A stretch of DNA of 64,000 nucleotides from Flavobacterium magnum (GTDB lineage Bacteria > Bacteroidota > Bacteroidia > Flavobacteriales > Flavobacteriaceae), in assembly GCF_003055625.1 (NCBI RefSeq), contig NZ_CP028811.1:1-64000 (forward strand), read 5' to 3'. The position numbers were made by a program, and so were the translations under genes. The notes beneath the pieces are model-generated. The model was given only the letters and a program-made list of their open reading frames with translations, ran no database searches and was not told the origin of the DNA. How positions within the stretch are numbered: position 1 is the first letter of the stretch; the number at the start of each line of letters is the position of its first letter. Positions 23,464 to 64,000 of the stretch are shown one piece after another.

Positions 23464-25428
23464 TTAAGATTTTATCTCTTTCTTGACGCGTTCAAAAACA
23501 TCCTGGTTCACCTTGATGCTGAATTCCTTCTTCAAATCAGAAACCCAGTTTTCTTCAAGATACTGCTGGTAATCGTTAATCACCTTGCCCTTGCATTCGT
23601 CGAGTTTCTTGGTGCCTTCGGGAATCACCTTGTTGACTTTGGCTGTAAAATAATAGTCGCCTTTCTGCAATGTAGGGACAACACCGGGCTGTGAGGTGAT
23701 GTTCTTGGGCAATACATCACTGCCTTCCTCAAACACCCCTTCATTAATCATGATGTTTACCGCATCTTTCGTATTGAGTTTCTCTTTGATAAAGTCAGCC
23801 GATTTGCCCTGTTCGAGCATTTTCTGTGCTTTTTTGGCATAATCCGGATTGGTTGACGAAGCGATCAGCACATCATATCTTTTCTTCCACTTATAATTTT
23901 GCTCATGCTTGCTGTAAAAATCCTGCAACCCTAAGGTATCCGTTTTCGACTTCTCCCAGATTTCCTTTTCCATGAGGTCAAACAACAGCAGTCCGTCGCG
24001 GTACTCTTCCATCACGTCCGCAAATTCCGGGAATTCTTTCTCCAGATCGTTGTTGTAATATTCATTAAGCTGGTCATCCACAAAATCCTCATAAAGCTTT
24101 CCAACCGCTTTACCGATGGGCTTGAGCTCCAACGGCGCTTTCTGTCTTTTGTTCACGAACTGCAGAAAAGTATTGGCCGCGACGGGCTTGTCCTGTATCC
24201 TGAAAAGCGGCTTCTCAAAATCCTTTACGTCTTTCGGGGCATTCCAGCTGCTGCTGTAGTAATCATCTGTAACCGCCTTTGAAACCTGCGCGTACAGTTT
24301 TTCGTCGCGCCTGACGGGAAACTTCTTGCGAAGCTTTTCATTCATAGAGTTCGTGATAAGCCTCGAACGCTCGTCTTTCCTGATTTTGCTGTCCAGTTCG
24401 GATTCCATCTGGTCGTAGGTTTTTACAGGAAACTTGTCGAGCAGCTTCACGATGTGCCAGCCGAATTCAGATTGGAATGGCTCGGAAATGGGTTTATCCT
24501 TGGTTAAAGAGAAGGCAACATTCTCAAATTTTTCGGAACTCAGTTCGCCTGAAGCAAAACGGCCCAGGTTGCCGCCTTTCGCAGCGGAAGACTTGTCGTC
24601 TGAAAATTGCTGGGCGAGGCTTTCAAAACTTTCACCCTGCTGTAGTTTTTTGTAGATGTCGGAAATCGTCGACTTGGCTTTCTCCGCCGACGCAGGATCT
24701 GAAGGATTGCTGATCATGATGTGCGCCACACCCACTTCGCCGCGGTTGTCGCGGATGTCTTCCACCTTGATCAAATGGTAGCCGAAACGCGTGCGTACGA
24801 TGTTTGAAATTTTGCCTTTTTCGGTCTTGTACGCTGCGGATTCGAAGGGATAAATCATCCTGAAAACGGAGAAGTAACCCAGTTCACCTTTGTTTTCCTT
24901 AGCCGATGGGTCTTGTGAAAATTGTTCGGCCAATGCCGCGAAATCCTGGCCATCCAGCGCCTTTTTGCGTACATCGAGAATTTGCTTATAGGCTTTCAGG
25001 GTATCTTCCGGACTTGCATTTTCGTCCACCATGACCAGGATGTGGGACGCCTTAATCTCTTTGAGTGAGCGGTTGTAGGCTTCCTGGATCAGTTCTTTGG
25101 TAACTTTAGTGTCCGTGAGGTAATTCTTAGCGAGCTGGCTTCTGTAGGACTTGAGCTCGGTTTGGTATTTTGGATTGTTTTGCAGGCCGAGTTTGTTGGC
25201 TTTGTTGATCTTGAGTTTGTAGCCGATGAACAGGTCAAGATATTGGTTCAGGTCTTTCTGGCTCTCGTCTTTCACCAAATCGATGTTTTTCTTGTACACC
25301 CTGGCAAATTCATCAGTATAGTAGGGCTTGTCATCGATAGAGAACAGAACTTCTTTTTTGCTGTTTTGGGCCACAGCGGCCAGATTCAGGGTCAGGAAAA
25401 ACCCTAAAAGCAATTTTTTCATTTTCAT
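23464..25428 (-). CDS. Periplasmic peptidyl-prolyl isomerase with two parvulin domains
   Basis: A 654-residue exported foldase. The signal peptide is MKMKKLLLGFFLTLNLAAVAQ. The first parvulin domain is at about 125-230 (IKASHILVMVDE to FGYHLIKVEDIRD) and the second at about 233-335 (GVAHIMISNPSD to FGWHIVKLLDK). The C-terminal 300 residues are helical and acidic and hold no domain I can name. It is the first gene of the operon followed by the lipoprotein, the SurA-like chaperone and moxR. Such proteins assist folding of outer-membrane and secreted proteins; clients are not identifiable from sequence. Confidence 0.93.
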   Translation of the reverse strand: MKMKKLLLGFFLTLNLAAVAQNSKKEVLFSIDDKPYYTDEFARVYKKNIDLVKDESQKDLNQYLDLFIGYKLKINKANKLGLQNNPKYQTELKSYRSQLAKNYLTDTKVTKELIQEAYNRSLKEIKASHILVMVDENASPEDTLKAYKQILDVRKKALDGQDFAALAEQFSQDPSAKENKGELGYFSVFRMIYPFESAAYKTEKGKISNIVRTRFGYHLIKVEDIRDNRGEVGVAHIMISNPSDPASAEKAKSTISDIYKKLQQGESFESLAQQFSDDKSSAAKGGNLGRFASGELSSEKFENVAFSLTKDKPISEPFQSEFGWHIVKLLDKFPVKTYDQMESELDSKIRKDERSRLITNSMNEKLRKKFPVRRDEKLYAQVSKAVTDDYYSSSWNAPKDVKDFEKPLFRIQDKPVAANTFLQFVNKRQKAPLELKPIGKAVGKLYEDFVDDQLNEYYNNDLEKEFPEFADVMEEYRDGLLLFDLMEKEIWEKSKTDTLGLQDFYSKHEQNYKWKKRYDVLIASSTNPDYAKKAQKMLEQGKSADFIKEKLNTKDAVNIMINEGVFEEGSDVLPKNITSQPGVVPTLQKGDYYFTAKVNKVIPEGTKKLDECKGKVINDYQQYLEENWVSDLKKEFSIKVNQDVFERVKKEIKS

Positions 25429-25508
25429 TATTGCTGAATTTTCAATTTAAATTTGATTGTTTTGGTTTTCGGCTTAAGGTTTTAGTGTTTCAATCAAATA
25501 ACAATCGA

Positions 25509-25538
25509 CAAAATTAACAATTCAAATACATTATGCAA
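25509..25538 (-). promoter_or_regulatory. Consensus promoter of the parvulin/moxR operon
   Basis: On the minus strand TTG (complement of 25536-25538) precedes TAATTTTG (complement of 25509-25516) with a spacer of exactly 19 nt, matching the Bacteroidetes -33/-7 consensus. The predicted leader before the ATG at 25428 is about 75 nt. Confidence 0.7.
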
Positions 25539-25557
25539 GTATGTTAGATACTATTAA

Positions 25558-25596
25558 CAAAAAATTATACGAGGGTAGCAAACCCGCGCAAACCCT
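25558..25596 (-). terminator. Weak candidate terminator of the adhesin/SprF/OmpA cluster
   Basis: AGGGT (25572-25576) and ACCCT (25592-25596) could pair around a 15-nt loop. On the minus strand a T-rich run (complement of about 25558-25564) follows after a gap of several bases. The stem is only 5 bp, so this is a weak call. No better terminator is seen after the stop at 25611. Confidence 0.3.
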
Positions 25597-25610
25597 TATA
25601 AATATTGGGA

Positions 25611-27551
25611 TTACATATCTGTAACTATGAATTGGCTCCTTCGGTTTTGCTGGTGCTCTGCTTCAGTACATTCCACACCGTCCCTGCATTTGTTAATAAG
25701 CTGTGATTCGCCGTAACCCTTCGCGGTTAGCCTGCTCGCGGCTATGCCCTGCCTGATGAGCCAATTCATTGTGGCTTTGGCGCGGCGTTCAGACAACCTG
25801 AGGTTGTATTTCTTAGTCTGACGGCTGTCCGTATGCGAACGAATGTCGATTTTCAATTTCGGATTGGCCTGCATCAGCACCAGCACCTTTTGCAGTTCCA
25901 CCGCGGCTTCCGGTCGGATGTCCGATTTATCCAAATCGAAATAAATCATGCGGATGCCCAGTTTCGGGGCTACATCATCGCCTTTGGCAAATTTCAGGTT
26001 TCGTTTCCCGAGTGCGATATTCACGGTAGTTTTCCCGTATTCCTTCGGTATCATTACGTCGACTTCACGGGTTTCGTGTTTGAGTTTACTTGCCCGAAGA
26101 TAGTAAGTCCGGTCGCAAAGTACGTTGAACTGATAATTCCCCAATTCGCCTGCGTACATTTCCTTGATGATATTGAAATTGGAATCGAGCAACACTACCT
26201 GTGCATTTCCTAAGAAATCGCCCGTTTCCTCATCCGTTACATAGCCTTCCAGGACCTGCTCACAGGTAATCTTTCGGGTTTCCGTAAATCGGTAGATGTC
26301 GTCGGAGCCCAAGCCTCCGGGGCGATTGGAGCTAAAAAATCCGTTTCGGCTTTTGCTGTCTATCATAAACGCAAAATCATCATGACCCGAATTCAGCGGT
26401 TCGCCAAGGTTGAGTACCTCTTCCTGTTCGCCGTCGTCTGTGATTTTCGACACGAAAACGTCGAGACCACCCAGACCCGGATGCCCATCAGACGAGAAGT
26501 AGAGCTCATTATCATCTGATACGAATGGAAAAGTCTCCTTACCTTCGGTGTTAATTTTGGGGCCAAGATTCTCGGGTTTGCCGAACGTCCCATCCGTGTA
26601 GACATTGATTTTATACAGGTCACTTTGCCCGTAGCCGCCCGGCATATCCGAAGCAAAATACAGGACGCGGTCATTGGGGCTCAACGCAGGGTGTGCACAG
26701 CTGAACTGGTCGCTGTTAAAATCGAGTTCCTCCACATCAATCCATTCGATCTCATCAAAAGTGGCGCGGTATAATTTGAGCAATGTGCGCCGGTCCTTAC
26801 TCCGCCCCTTCTTACCGTCCGTGTAATTGTTGCGTGTAAAGTACATTGTTTTCTGGTCTTTGGTAAAAACCGCCGATGCCTCGTTGAATTTCGAGTTCAG
26901 GATGTTGGTGAATTTTTCAGGTTTGGCCATGCTGCCGTCGACTTTCGCCTTCGACGCATACAAATTACTGAACGCCTGATTGGACCATTTCATCTTTCGT
27001 ACAAATGGCCCACCGGTATCCCGTGCGGTGGTAAATACGAGATCATCGCCGAAAAAAGCGGCGCCGTAATCGGACTGTGGCGAGTTGAGTCCGGCGTTTT
27101 TGATATTGAACCGACCGGAATTTTCCTTTATCTTTTCAAGATAATCCGTATTGGAAACGTAAATTTTTGCCCTCGAGTCGTTCGCTGATTTCGATGAGAA
27201 AATAGCCATCATCTCGCTGGCCCGGTCGTAACTCCCAATCGATTTCAGTGATTGCGAAAAACGGAAGTAATATTCAGGCTCCACGTCTTGGTTGAGGCTG
27301 AAAAGTTCGTTATACCAAATCGCAGCCTTTTCAAATTCTGAATTGAAATAATATGCATTGCCCAGTTTTTCGAAAAGTTCCACCGATTTATAACCTTTCT
27401 TTGCGACCTGTTCATAAATAGCAATCGCGTCGATGTAGGAATATTGCTCGTATTTCTTATCTGCGGCGGCAAGCTTCGCCTTTTGCGGGTAAGCGTGGAC
27501 ATAAAAAAAAACGGCGAGCAACAGCAACAATTTAGATCGGGGGGCGGTCAT
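25611..27551 (-). CDS. PorE-like OmpA family protein (TPR, beta-propeller, CRD, OmpA)
   Basis: A 646-residue envelope protein. After a signal peptide (about 1-22) come TPR-type helices (about 28-130: YSYIDAIAIYEQVAKKGY, LGNAYYFNSEFEKAAIWYNE) and a WD40/PD40-like beta-propeller (about 155-430, with HPALSPNDRVLYFASDMPGG, LYFSSDGHPGLGGLDVF and GFFSSNRPGGLGSDDIYRF). A carboxypeptidase-regulatory-like domain follows (about 435-520), then an OmpA C-terminal peptidoglycan-binding domain (about 530-646) with SHTDSR and NLRLSERRA. The same order is found in PorE of the type IX secretion system, but an N-terminal lipobox is not evident here. It probably links peptidoglycan to the secretion or adhesin apparatus. 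It is a close paralogue of the gene just upstream. Confidence 0.9.
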   Translation of the reverse strand: MTAPRSKLLLLLAVFFYVHAYPQKAKLAAADKKYEQYSYIDAIAIYEQVAKKGYKSVELFEKLGNAYYFNSEFEKAAIWYNELFSLNQDVEPEYYFRFSQSLKSIGSYDRASEMMAIFSSKSANDSRAKIYVSNTDYLEKIKENSGRFNIKNAGLNSPQSDYGAAFFGDDLVFTTARDTGGPFVRKMKWSNQAFSNLYASKAKVDGSMAKPEKFTNILNSKFNEASAVFTKDQKTMYFTRNNYTDGKKGRSKDRRTLLKLYRATFDEIEWIDVEELDFNSDQFSCAHPALSPNDRVLYFASDMPGGYGQSDLYKINVYTDGTFGKPENLGPKINTEGKETFPFVSDDNELYFSSDGHPGLGGLDVFVSKITDDGEQEEVLNLGEPLNSGHDDFAFMIDSKSRNGFFSSNRPGGLGSDDIYRFTETRKITCEQVLEGYVTDEETGDFLGNAQVVLLDSNFNIIKEMYAGELGNYQFNVLCDRTYYLRASKLKHETREVDVMIPKEYGKTTVNIALGKRNLKFAKGDDVAPKLGIRMIYFDLDKSDIRPEAAVELQKVLVLMQANPKLKIDIRSHTDSRQTKKYNLRLSERRAKATMNWLIRQGIAASRLTAKGYGESQLINKCRDGVECTEAEHQQNRRSQFIVTDM

Positions 27552-27572
27552 AAATGAAGTTATTATTTTAAA

Positions 27573-27621
27573 TGCAAATTCTGATTCCTAACCCTGTCGG
27601 CGTTAAAAATCAGAATTTGCA
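27573..27621 (-). repeat. Perfect 14-bp inverted repeat between the two OmpA genes
   Basis: TGCAAATTCTGATT (27573-27586) and AATCAGAATTTGCA (27608-27621) pair perfectly with a 21-nt loop in the 85-nt gap. The stem is AT-rich and lacks a clean T tract afterwards, so it may be a partial terminator or an RNA-processing or stability element rather than a full stop. Confidence 0.7.
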
Positions 27622-27636
27622 GGAAATTTCTTTTTA

Positions 27637-29589
27637 TTAAAATTCAACCACGATGAATTGGCTTCGCCTGTTCATCTGATGCTCGGCTTCGGTACATTTT
27701 ACCCCATCGGCACATTTGTTGACGAGTTGTGTTTCACCATATCCGCGACCGGTAAGGCGTGATGCATCGATACCATTTCTGACAAGCCACTCAATGGTCG
27801 ACTTGGCCCTTTTCTCTGACAGTGCCATATTGTATTTATACGTGGCACGGCTGTCAGTATGCGACCGCACGTCAATTTTCATTGTCGGATACTGGTTCAT
27901 CACTGCGAGTACCTTCTCGAGCTCGAAAGCAGCATCTTTGCGGATGTTCCATTTGTCGAGGTTGAAGTAGATGGTCGGGATGTCAAGCACACCGCGTTCT
28001 GCAAGGTCGACTCCCGGCTCGATTTTGACGATGCGTTTCTTGAGTGTCAACGGAAGATAAGTGTTTCCGTTTTGCTTTGGCGCAAGAAACGGGGTCTCGT
28101 TCGTCTCATAATCCGTTTTATCTGCCCTGATGTAATATTTGCTGTCACAATCGACCGGGCCAAAGGAATACTTGCCTTCGCTGTCGGTATTGACTGTTGT
28201 GATTTTTTCCATTTCAGAATCATACAATACGACCTGTGCGTCGGCAATGGGTTGGTTGGTTTCCGAATCAGTCACCACGCCTTCGAGGATCTGTTCACAG
28301 TTGAGTTTACGCAATTCCGTGAATTTGTAAATATCGTCGAAACCTTTCCCTCCTTCGCGATTTGAGGTGAAATACCCTGTCCTGGTCTTGGTATCAAGTA
28401 AATAGGCGAAATCGTCCTTACGGCTGTTGAGGGGTTGTCCCAGGTTCTGGATGTTCCGGAACACGCCGTCTTTGCGGATTTTTGCCACAAAAATATCAAG
28501 TCCACCCAAGCCCGGATGACCGTCAGAAGCGAAATACAACTCGTCTTCATCGGTCACATAAGGAAACGACTCCTTGCCCGGCGTATTAATCGAAGCGCCC
28601 AGGTTAACCGGCGTTCCGAACGAACCGTCCTCATTGATAGCCACTTTATACAAATCCGATTCACCGAACGAGCCCGGCATATCGGAGGCAAAGTACAATG
28701 TCCGCTCGTCAGCGCTGAGCGCCGGGTGCGCGCAACTGTACTCGTCGTTGTCAAAAGGGAGTTCCACGACGTTAGTCCATTTGTCTCCTTCGAGCGTGGC
28801 TTTGTATATTTTCAGCAGGATGATGTCGAAACGGTTTTCGCCCTGCCGTCCGCGGTTGAAGTTGTTTCGTGTGAAATACATGGTCTTTCCATCTTTCGTA
28901 AAAACCGGAGTCGATTCATGGAATTTGGTGTTCACTTCTTTAGAGAACTTGGACGGTTTTCCCAGCACGGCATCGAAGTCCTGTTGTACTTCTGAATCGT
29001 ACAGATTGCTAAACGCCTTGTTGTTCCATTTGTGCCTTCTTTTGACAACCCCTCCCGTGTCGCGTGTCGTCGCAAACACTAGCTTGTTGCCTACCATGGA
29101 GCTGCCGTAGTCAGAATATTCTGAATTGATTCCGGCATCCTCAATGTAAAACCTTTTGGAATTCAACTTGATGACCTCAAGATAGTTCCGGTTGTCTTTA
29201 AACAGCATCGCCCGTTTGTCGTTTCCTGATTTCTCGTTGAACTTGACCATCATCTGCTCAGCCTCGGTGTATTTGCCAACCGACTTCAATGACTGGGCAT
29301 AGCGATAATAATATTCTTCCTTTTGCTCCGGATTCATTGTAAAGAGCTCGCGGTAGGCACCTTCAGCCTTTTCGAACTCTGAATTGAAATAATACGCATT
29401 GCCCAATCGCTGGAACATCTTTTCGTCCTTGTATCCTTTCTTGGCGATGGTCTCGTAAATTTTGATCGCATCCACGTAAGCGTAATTGTCGTATTTCTTC
29501 TCCGCTTTCTTCAGCGAAGTCTTTTGTGAATACATGTTTACTGCACCGAAATTCACTAATAGTAGGATGAATAATATTGATTTTTTCAT
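27637..29589 (-). CDS. PorE-like OmpA family protein, paralogue next to SprF-like gene
   Basis: A 650-residue protein with the same architecture as its neighbour: signal peptide (MKKSILFILLLVNFGAVNMYS), TPR helices (about 27-130), beta-propeller repeats (about 150-430, including HPALSADERTLYFASDMPGS and LYFASDGHPGLGGLDIF), a regulatory-like beta-sandwich (about 433-520, LEGVVTDSETNQPIADAQ) and an OmpA domain (about 535-650, with SHTDSR and LSEKRAKSTIEWL). The C-terminal motif CTEAEHQMNRRSQFIV is shared by both. It starts 11 nt after the SprF-like gene and is co-transcribed with it. OmpA proteins beside PorP/SprF and a type B cargo are a recurrent T9SS arrangement. Confidence 0.92.
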   Translation of the reverse strand: MKKSILFILLLVNFGAVNMYSQKTSLKKAEKKYDNYAYVDAIKIYETIAKKGYKDEKMFQRLGNAYYFNSEFEKAEGAYRELFTMNPEQKEEYYYRYAQSLKSVGKYTEAEQMMVKFNEKSGNDKRAMLFKDNRNYLEVIKLNSKRFYIEDAGINSEYSDYGSSMVGNKLVFATTRDTGGVVKRRHKWNNKAFSNLYDSEVQQDFDAVLGKPSKFSKEVNTKFHESTPVFTKDGKTMYFTRNNFNRGRQGENRFDIILLKIYKATLEGDKWTNVVELPFDNDEYSCAHPALSADERTLYFASDMPGSFGESDLYKVAINEDGSFGTPVNLGASINTPGKESFPYVTDEDELYFASDGHPGLGGLDIFVAKIRKDGVFRNIQNLGQPLNSRKDDFAYLLDTKTRTGYFTSNREGGKGFDDIYKFTELRKLNCEQILEGVVTDSETNQPIADAQVVLYDSEMEKITTVNTDSEGKYSFGPVDCDSKYYIRADKTDYETNETPFLAPKQNGNTYLPLTLKKRIVKIEPGVDLAERGVLDIPTIYFNLDKWNIRKDAAFELEKVLAVMNQYPTMKIDVRSHTDSRATYKYNMALSEKRAKSTIEWLVRNGIDASRLTGRGYGETQLVNKCADGVKCTEAEHQMNRRSQFIVVEF

Positions 29590-29600
29590 GGTAGTGCGTA

Positions 29601-30518
29601 TTAGAAGAATCTTGGGGAAATAATTTTTTCGTAATTCCTGAACAATTCATACCTCAGGAATACTTCATGCGATCCGGAATTGTAGTTGGCCAGTTTTGTG
29701 GTCTCAAGATCGTAACCATAGCCCAGGAAGAACGAATCGTTGATCTGGAATCCGACCATGGCGCTGAGCGCAGCGTCCCAACGGTATGCTAGACCAAGAT
29801 TGAGCTTGTCGTTGATCAGGAAATTCCCTGAAACGTCAACCTGCAACGGCGCACCTTTAACCATTTTGGTAAGCAAAGCGGGCTTGAATTTTACGCTTTC
29901 ACTCAGGTCAAACACGCGGCCGGCAATCAGGAAAAAGTGCATCTTCTCACTGGCGACAGAGCTCGTGTTGTCTTCATAATGGCTGGTTTCCAAAAAATGC
30001 GGAATCGACACCCCGATATAGGTCTTATCGGAATGGTAGTAAATACCCGCACCGATGTTTGGCGTGAAGCGGTTGTCGATGTTGTCCTGCTGGCTGATCG
30101 CGTAATCACCCGGATTCCTTAACGTAAGCCTGCTGAAATCCACGCTGAGGAGATTGGCGGTGGCTTTCAGACCGAAAGACAGCTTCCATTCCTCCGATGT
30201 CTTGATGGTATAGGAAATATCGGCGGAAATGTCGTTTTCATCCGAAATACCGATCCTGTCGTTGATCACTGAAACCCCTAACCCGATTTTACTGCCTTCA
30301 ATGGGAGTGTGTATGGATGCGGTATTGGTAACCGGTGCCCCGTCCAAACCGACCCATTGTGTCCTGTGCAGCACGAAAGCACTCATTACACCTCTTGAAC
30401 CAGCGTATGCTGGATTGACGTTAACCGTATTGTACATATACTGCGTGAACTGTGCATCCTGTTGGGCATACATTCCACTGATTAACATTAAGGCAAAAAA
30501 TAAAAATTTAGTTCTCAT
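29601..30518 (-). CDS. PorP/SprF family type IX secretion outer-membrane protein
   Basis: A 305-residue outer-membrane barrel protein. A signal peptide (MRTKFLFFALMLISGMYAQ) is followed by the family signature QDAQFTQYMYNTVNVNPAYAG. The remainder alternates amphipathic strands and ends in an aromatic residue (SPRFF), as expected for a beta-barrel. PorP/SprF proteins are needed for secretion and surface attachment of cargo with type B C-terminal domains; in Flavobacterium johnsoniae SprF serves the adhesin SprB. The gene directly follows the giant adhesin with its type B domain, so it is very likely its dedicated partner. Confidence 0.95.
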   Translation of the reverse strand: MRTKFLFFALMLISGMYAQQDAQFTQYMYNTVNVNPAYAGSRGVMSAFVLHRTQWVGLDGAPVTNTASIHTPIEGSKIGLGVSVINDRIGISDENDISADISYTIKTSEEWKLSFGLKATANLLSVDFSRLTLRNPGDYAISQQDNIDNRFTPNIGAGIYYHSDKTYIGVSIPHFLETSHYEDNTSSVASEKMHFFLIAGRVFDLSESVKFKPALLTKMVKGAPLQVDVSGNFLINDKLNLGLAYRWDAALSAMVGFQINDSFFLGYGYDLETTKLANYNSGSHEVFLRYELFRNYEKIISPRFF

Positions 30519-30538
30519 TCTTTATAAGTTTTATGTAA

Positions 30539-30562
30539 TCCGGAGGGCTCTCACCCTCCGGA
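30539..30562 (-). repeat. Perfect 9-bp inverted repeat between the adhesin and SprF-like genes
   Basis: TCCGGAGGG (30539-30547) and CCCTCCGGA (30554-30562) form a GC-rich hairpin with a 6-nt loop, 7 nt after the adhesin stop codon. No run of T follows on the minus strand, so complete termination is unlikely. It could allow partial read-through or protect an RNA end. Confidence 0.75.
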
Positions 30563-30569
30563 ATTAACT

Positions 30570-64000
<33,431 letters not shown>

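Overview
The window reads as the start of a Bacteroidetes chromosome, most likely from the family Flavobacteriaceae. Base 1 is the first base of the dnaA start codon, which is how circular assemblies are usually rotated. The Flavobacteriaceae placement rests on several observations: type IX secretion (T9SS) genes of the gliding-motility kind, a DUF6705-like protein, an N-terminally extended GAPDH, and promoters of the Bacteroidetes type (TTG about 19-20 nt upstream of TAnnTTTG).

Layout. 1-2630 (+): dnaA, a low-molecular-weight phosphatase and an RsmI-like methyltransferase. 2654-3329 (-): a small membrane protein and an XRE regulator behind a promoter that carries a palindrome. 3480-4115 (-): a lysozyme-like secreted protein. 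4214-7501 (-): an envelope operon, dapF, GNAT, mltG, DUF2279. 7652-12046 (+): an HtrA protease, the extended GAPDH and a secreted transglutaminase-like protein, with clear terminators and promoters. 12260-14676 (+): small accessory genes, a degenerate 21-nt tandem repeat and a possible gene remnant. 14754-17021 (-): aconitase. 17309-20193: a possible PHM/DBM-like copper protein, followed by two head-to-head genes (acyltransferase, PHM-like paralogue) that both lack their 5' ends at one junction. 20230-25428 (-): an operon of three parvulin-type chaperones and a MoxR ATPase. 25611-64000 (-): a giant adhesin, its PorP/SprF partner and two PorE-like OmpA proteins.

The outstanding feature is the adhesin gene. 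It is open from its stop at 30570 to the end of the window, so at least 11,142 residues are encoded here and the N-terminus lies outside. From the C-terminus it holds a type B T9SS sorting domain, four DUF11 repeats, 10 strongly diverged cadherin/Big_9-like units, two 16-unit superblocks that match unit for unit, and then at least 57 nearly identical 318-bp (106-residue) units. This layering records repeated expansion and homogenisation. Both wider gaps in this gene cluster hold perfect inverted repeats.

How the genes work together: the adhesin is expected to be exported by the T9SS with help from the adjacent SprF-like protein, with the OmpA/PorE-like proteins linking the outer membrane or secretion machinery to peptidoglycan. 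The three periplasmic parvulins could help fold outer-membrane proteins. dapF, mltG and the lysozyme-like protein act on peptidoglycan. No tRNA, rRNA, insertion sequence or CRISPR array was recognised. No stretch longer than 300 bases lacks a gene.
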